Origin: Bacteroidota bacterium
GTDB lineage: Bacteria; Bacteroidota; Bacteroidia; Bacteroidales; B18-G4
Reading direction: 5' to 3'
NCBI GenBank assembly: GCA_003648575.1
Contig: QMPN01000121.1
Location: 1 to 8,875, forward strand
Length of the DNA: 8,875 bases
Positions within the stretch are counted from its first letter, which is position 1; each line of letters starts with the position of its first letter. The notes beneath the pieces are model-generated. The model ran no database searches, was not told the DNA's origin, and was given only the letters and a program-made list of their open reading frames with translations. Of this stretch, positions 5,787 through 8,875 are shown piece after piece. The translations under genes were made by a program, and so were the position numbers.

Positions 5787-6585
5787 TCACCATCTCCTCA
5801 AAAAGCACTATCAGATCTTTTTCAGCCACGGCTGCTGTCTTCAGAATATCCTTGATATCTGCCACTGCGAGGTTATCCGGATCACATTCGTCTGTAATTA
5901 CTGACACTGCAGCGCACGGAAGCCCCATATGTTTGGCAGCAATGGCTTCAGGAACTGTCGACATGCCAACTACATCTGCACCAATATTCCTGAGATAACG
6001 GTATTCGGCACGTGTTTCAAGCATGGGGCCGGGAAAAGCAACATATACTCCTTCGTGCAAAGTAATGCCCTGCTCCACGGCGATCTGCCTCATCATATCA
6101 TTTAGCTCCTTTGAGTACGGTTCGCTCATATCCGGAAAGCGTGTGCCAAGTTCATCATAATTCGGTCCGATCAAAGGGTTATCGCCCAACATGTTAATAT
6201 GATCAGTCAACATCATGAGGCTTCCTTTCTTGAAATCCATGTTCATGGTGCCGCAGGCATTGGAAACCAGCAAAGTCCTGATGCCCATCAGCTTCATCAC
6301 CCTGACGGGAAAAACGACTTCCTGCAGACTGTAACCCTCATAATAATGGAAGCGCCCGTGCATGGCCATCACCATTTTTCCCTCTAACTCACCATATATT
6401 AACTCACCACGATGAAACTCAACCGTTGAAACGGGAAAATGAGGGATCTCCTCATATGGTATCCTGTACCGGATATCGATACTGTCGACCATCTTGCTTA
6501 AGCCTGTGCCGAGTATAATGCCAAGGTCGGGATTGTCGAAACCTGCTTTTTGAAGAAAATCTACTGCTTCATGAAGTTTTTTCAT
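5764..6585 (-). CDS. punA: Purine nucleoside phosphorylase, trimeric PNP/MTAP family
   Basis: Phosphorolysis of purine nucleosides to base plus ribose-1-phosphate in purine salvage; cytosolic. 273 residues from the ATG at 6585. Aligned by eye with human PNP: phosphate-site T27 in LGTGL (Ser33), R78 and H80 in GRFHYYEGY (Arg84, His86), H58 in STVEFH, NACGTMN (109-115), DHIN (128-131), GPNYDELGTRFPDMS (140-154), E190 in GPMLETRAE (Glu201), and M208 in VGMSTVPE (Met219). The position of base-recognising Asn243 is Asp232 (VITDECDPDN), so preference for 6-oxo versus 6-amino purines is open. A TTG start at 6603 would lengthen it through repeat sequence and is unlikely. The last six residues (QLTVDS) are encoded by the heptad array, so the natural C-terminus may have been rewritten. 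It converges on the glucosaminidase gene. Confidence 0.93.
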   Translation of the reverse strand: MKKLHEAVDFLQKAGFDNPDLGIILGTGLSKMVDSIDIRYRIPYEEIPHFPVSTVEFHRGELIYGELEGKMVMAMHGRFHYYEGYSLQEVVFPVRVMKLMGIRTLLVSNACGTMNMDFKKGSLMMLTDHINMLGDNPLIGPNYDELGTRFPDMSEPYSKELNDMMRQIAVEQGITLHEGVYVAFPGPMLETRAEYRYLRNIGADVVGMSTVPEAIAAKHMGLPCAAVSVITDECDPDNLAVADIKDILKTAAVAEKDLIVLFEEMVRQLTVDS

Positions 6586-6594
6586 AGTTATTTC

Positions 6595-6627
6595 TACTGT
6601 CAACCGTCAACTGTCAACTGTCAACCG
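6595..6627. repeat. Heptanucleotide array in the 5' leader of the phosphorylase gene
   Basis: Four full units (TACTGTC, AACCGTC, AACTGTC, AACTGTC) and a partial fifth (AACCG). It lies between the predicted -7 box (6635-6642) and the ATG at 6585, so it would be transcribed as most of the phosphorylase leader. It has the same units and orientation as the array at 5745-5786, about 0.8 kb away. Confidence 0.9.
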
Positions 6628-6634
6628 GCTGCCG

Positions 6635-6666
6635 CAAAATTAGCAAGAAAATATTTCTTATTGAAA
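6635..6666 (-). promoter_or_regulatory. Probable promoter of the purine nucleoside phosphorylase gene
   Basis: On the minus strand TAATTTTG (6642-6635) is an exact TAnnTTTG box, with TTTC (6666-6663) 20 nt upstream as an imperfect -33 box. The spacer holds a short dyad, AAGAAA-ATA-TTTCTT (6645-6659). Transcription would begin near 6630, just upstream of the heptad array. Confidence 0.55.
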
Positions 6667-6716
6667 AAGCACACTAATTATCCACAAAAGCCTGTTAATT
6701 CTAATTCGGCACAATT

Positions 6717-6748
6717 TCTGTTTCATAATGAAATTTTAAATAGTTTTG
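6717..6748 (+). promoter_or_regulatory. Probable promoter of the three-gene secreted-protein operon
   Basis: TAGTTTTG (6741-6748) is an exact TAnnTTTG box, with TCTG (6717-6720) 20 nt upstream as a -33 box matching three of four bases. The spacer begins with a perfect dyad, TTTCAT-A-ATGAAA (6721-6733), and another, TTGTA-A-TACAA (6753-6763), overlaps the expected transcription start. The leader would be about 55 nt. Confidence 0.6.
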
Positions 6749-6808
6749 TGCGTTGTAATACAAAAATTGCAACAGCTCTTTTTTAAACCGTTAACACCAA
6801 AAAATAAG

Positions 6809-7444
6809 ATGATCAAGAGAATCTTTAAAATTACCTTTCTGCTGATGATCGCCCTGAGCCTGAGTTCAGGAATGGCAGGATGCAAGAGTAAGAAAAAACT
6901 GGCTCGTGAGCAGGCAGCTGCAGAATATGCCAGGACAGTGGAAACTGCAAAGCAAGATCTTCTGTCAATCATTAATGATGAAGGCAACATGAGCCTGCCG
7001 GAGAAAGAAAGCAAGCTCCAGCGTGTGAAAGACATGAACATCAATGAGCCGGAGATACTCGCCCTGACCAGGCAGGCAGAAGAAGTCATAGCAGCTGAAA
7101 AGGAAGCTATGCGCAAGAAATGGGAGGAGGAAAATAAAAAGAAAACGGAGGCAGTCAGCCTCTCGCTGGCTGATTATTTTGCCCTTGTTGCCGGTGCTTC
7201 CAGCGTTGAAAACGCCAACATTAAGATGAACGAAGCCCTCAAACTTTTTGCAGGCCCCAACACACCGGTACTGATCATCATAAGCCAGGAAGGCGACCTT
7301 GTCGATTACGACAGGCCCACCACGGCGAAGAAATACCTGGAATACCTGAAGGACCAGAAAAAGAACCTTAATGAAATCGAGAACATCGAGTACGATGATA
7401 ATGGTAAAATCAAATTACTTGAACTTATTAAAAAGGATTATTAA
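6809..7444 (+). CDS. Hypothetical lipoprotein, first gene of a secreted-protein operon
   Basis: I do not recognise a named family. From the ATG at 6809 it has 211 residues; an upstream in-frame GTG (6746) falls inside the promoter box and is rejected. A lipoprotein signal peptide is clear: MIKRIFK, a hydrophobic core (8-18), and a lipobox ending GMAGC with Cys25. The following KSKKK would suit export beyond the inner membrane. Residues 31-115 are charged and Ala/Glu/Lys-rich, probably helical or coiled coil (ending EKEAMRKKWEEENKKK). A compact domain follows at about 118-208, with a helix ADYFALVAG...ANIKMNEALKLF, a buried strand PVLIIIS, a DYDRPTTAKKYLEYLKD segment, and a C-terminal strand GKIKLLELIKK. 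This domain resembles the protein encoded next. It is probably envelope-anchored and works with the two downstream proteins. Only 2 nt separate it from the next ATG. Confidence 0.75.
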   Translation: MIKRIFKITFLLMIALSLSSGMAGCKSKKKLAREQAAAEYARTVETAKQDLLSIINDEGNMSLPEKESKLQRVKDMNINEPEILALTRQAEEVIAAEKEAMRKKWEEENKKKTEAVSLSLADYFALVAGASSVENANIKMNEALKLFAGPNTPVLIIISQEGDLVDYDRPTTAKKYLEYLKDQKKNLNEIENIEYDDNGKIKLLELIKKDY

Positions 7445-7446
7445 AA

Positions 7447-8022
7447 ATGAAGAGATTTAGCCTGATTCTTATCATAATGACCGGTATGGCTTTTAGTTAT
7501 ACCACTCAAGCCCAAACTGATATCAGCCCAGAGCGAAAACGCGCCATCGACAGTCTGGCCATGGAAAAGATCCGCGACCTTGGAAAATACATCAGTATTA
7601 TCGGCAACAAGCAAACGCCTTTTTCAGAAGCCAAAAGGGTTATCGACCGTACCCTGGAGCTATTTGTTGAAGAGGCTCAGATGGGCGTATCATCCCTCAG
7701 CAGGGAAGAAGTAATTTATTATGCCATCAGGGAATACCTGGAAAGGCTGATGTTGCTGAACTACGACAAAGTCAAGATCGAATGGTTCAACATACAATAT
7801 ATCAGCGACCTTGAACTTCAACCCGATGGGCGCTATGTGGGGGTGATCACCATCTTCCAGCGCTTTGAGGGCACCTCCGACGACGGGCTCATATATAAGG
7901 ATGTCACCAAAAAAGACATCACCGTTTATGTGGAGAGAAAACAAACCCAGATCGGTGGCAAGCTCATCGGCTTCTGGGATGTCCTGCTTGGCGATATCAG
8001 GGTTGTTGAAACCACAAAATAA
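7447..8022 (+). CDS. Hypothetical secreted protein, possible NTF2-like fold
   Basis: 191 residues, no family recognised. It has a Sec signal peptide (MKR, core FSLILIIMTGMAF, cleavage probably after TTQAQ near residue 23). The mature part is helical first (RKRAIDSLAMEKIRDLGKYISIIG, then FSEAKRVIDRTLELF, 59-73, and EEVIYYAIREYLERLMLL, 87-104). It then turns into alternating beta strands (KVKIEWFNIQYISDLEL, RYVGVITIFQRFEG, DITVYVERKQ, FWDVLLGDIRVVET). Helices first and a curved sheet after is how NTF2-like domains look, but this is inference from pattern only. No catalytic motif is visible. It is probably periplasmic and the middle gene of a co-transcribed set, 2 nt after the lipoprotein and 6 nt before the next gene. 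Confidence 0.75.
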   Translation: MKRFSLILIIMTGMAFSYTTQAQTDISPERKRAIDSLAMEKIRDLGKYISIIGNKQTPFSEAKRVIDRTLELFVEEAQMGVSSLSREEVIYYAIREYLERLMLLNYDKVKIEWFNIQYISDLELQPDGRYVGVITIFQRFEGTSDDGLIYKDVTKKDITVYVERKQTQIGGKLIGFWDVLLGDIRVVETTK

Positions 8023-8028
8023 CTCCTC

Positions 8029-8874
8029 ATGCTTAAAATGATCTTTGCCCCGGCAATATTCTTTTTGCTGGTGTTCATTCCATGCCATGCCCAAAGCCAG
8101 ACCTTTGGTGATTTCAAATATGACGAAACAGCGTTGTATGCCGAAACCAAGCAGGTAAACCAGTTTTTCAGGAGGTTTAACGGGGAAGAAGATAAGCAGG
8201 GGGAACGCCTTTATGAAAAAGACAGGGACTTTCGCACCTACAAGCTCCGGAAGAAATATGTTCCAACGCTTTTTAACCTCGAAAGCAGCATACTTAACGA
8301 TGCAGGCAAAGAAAACTTTTCAGAGCTGGTACTCGATAAAGACAAGCCGGTATTTCTTGATTTCCATGGCGGTGCCTGGCTGTGCGAACTGAATACCTTG
8401 TTTATATATGAAGGCCGGGAACAGGAGCTTACCCTTTTCCTTGTGCTGCAGGAAGAAGTAGTAGGGTCTAAATGGGTTATCGACGGAGTATATTTCGAGC
8501 CTTTCTACGATCTGCTCAAAAAACCTGACAACAGCAACTTCAACGACAGCAAATTCCTCCACCCTTTAAGCCATGAAGTTGGCTTTATGAATATTTTCAG
8601 GGTTTTCAATGAAAGCGACAGCCTGGAATATTTTGGCAACAAGTATTTTCAGCCTGATTACCTATCTTTGTTCTTTTATGAGATAAAAAAAGGGAGGCTG
8701 GAGTTTAAAACGGTAAAAGACCTGAAATTCCATTTTTTCCAGATCGACGGATGGTATTTCGAGCTTACATACTTCAATCGTGCCGGATATAACAGCGGAT
8801 GGCTGATCTCCAATCTCCTGGAAATTGACGAAAAGAACAGGGACATCCTGCTCAATTATATTTATCATGAATAA
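8029..8874 (+). CDS. Hypothetical secreted protein, third gene of the operon
   Basis: 281 residues, complete: the TAA ends one base before the window edge. No family recognised. An N-terminal signal peptide (MLKMIF, hydrophobic core to about residue 17, then PCHAQ) suggests Sec export. Cys19 follows Pro, which does not suit a lipobox. The mature protein looks like two repeated alpha+beta halves. One is about 36-165, with helix ETKQVNQFFRRFNGEE and strands around GGAWLCELNTLFIYEG, LTLFLVLQEEV, SKWVIDGVYF. The other is about 180-270, with FMNIFRVFNESDSLEYF and strands LKFHFFQIDGWYFELTYF and NSGWLISNLLEID. It is rich in Phe and Tyr. No catalytic motif is seen. The start at 8029 is preferred over the ATG at 8038 because it supplies the basic residue of the signal peptide. 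The operon may continue beyond the window. Confidence 0.72.
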   Translation: MLKMIFAPAIFFLLVFIPCHAQSQTFGDFKYDETALYAETKQVNQFFRRFNGEEDKQGERLYEKDRDFRTYKLRKKYVPTLFNLESSILNDAGKENFSELVLDKDKPVFLDFHGGAWLCELNTLFIYEGREQELTLFLVLQEEVVGSKWVIDGVYFEPFYDLLKKPDNSNFNDSKFLHPLSHEVGFMNIFRVFNESDSLEYFGNKYFQPDYLSLFFYEIKKGRLEFKTVKDLKFHFFQIDGWYFELTYFNRAGYNSGWLISNLLEIDEKNRDILLNYIYHE

Positions 8875-8875
8875 A

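Noticed and set aside
6586..6603. TTG start for the phosphorylase at 6603
   Set aside because: It would add six residues encoded partly by the heptad array. The ATG at 6585 gives the typical MKKLHEAVDFL beginning.
6746..6808. GTG start adding 21 residues before the lipoprotein signal peptide
   Set aside because: The start would lie inside the -7 box and put a polar-hydrophobic tail before a complete lipoprotein signal peptide.

Overview
The window looks like a stretch of a Bacteroidota chromosome, probably from an uncultured Bacteroidales-like lineage. The evidence is threefold. Several promoters match the Bacteroidota sigma-factor pattern (TAnnTTTG at -7, TTTG-like at -33, 19-20 bp apart). 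Start codons lack Shine-Dalgarno sequences and follow AT-rich leaders. The L34, RsmG, PepD and purine nucleoside phosphorylase proteins have the look of that phylum. No phage, transposase, CRISPR array, tRNA or rRNA gene was seen.

Left part, all on the minus strand. In transcription order it reads rsmG (4604 to 3978), an MFS transporter (3881 to 2190), the dipeptidase gene pepD (2167 to 707), rpmH for ribosomal protein L34 (653 to 504), a terminator hairpin, and the 5' part of typA/bipA, which runs off the left edge. The transporter has sequence hallmarks of the MFSD1 group, whose mammalian member exports dipeptides from lysosomes. It sits 22 nt upstream of a PepD-type dipeptidase with all metal and catalytic residues present, so the pair looks like a dipeptide import-and-hydrolysis unit. 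rpmH has the clearest promoter in the window, placed directly after the pepD stop codon.

Middle part. A secreted GH73 glucosaminidase with two LysM domains is read on the plus strand, divergent from rsmG. The gap between them holds a perfect 30-bp palindrome just upstream of the likely GTG start of rsmG. The glucosaminidase gene converges on a purine nucleoside phosphorylase gene (minus strand). The 66 nt between the two stop codons is filled with short tandem repeats. A second copy of the same 7-nt repeat lies in the 5' leader of the phosphorylase gene, so that gene is bracketed by heptad arrays.

Right part, plus strand. A tight three-gene operon (6809 to 8874, gaps of 2 and 6 nt) follows its own promoter. 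It encodes a lipoprotein and two proteins with Sec signal peptides, all of unknown function. The C-terminal half of the lipoprotein and the second protein share a common pattern and may be distant paralogues. This operon and the MFSD1-like/PepD pair are the least ordinary parts of the window. The remaining genes are housekeeping genes.
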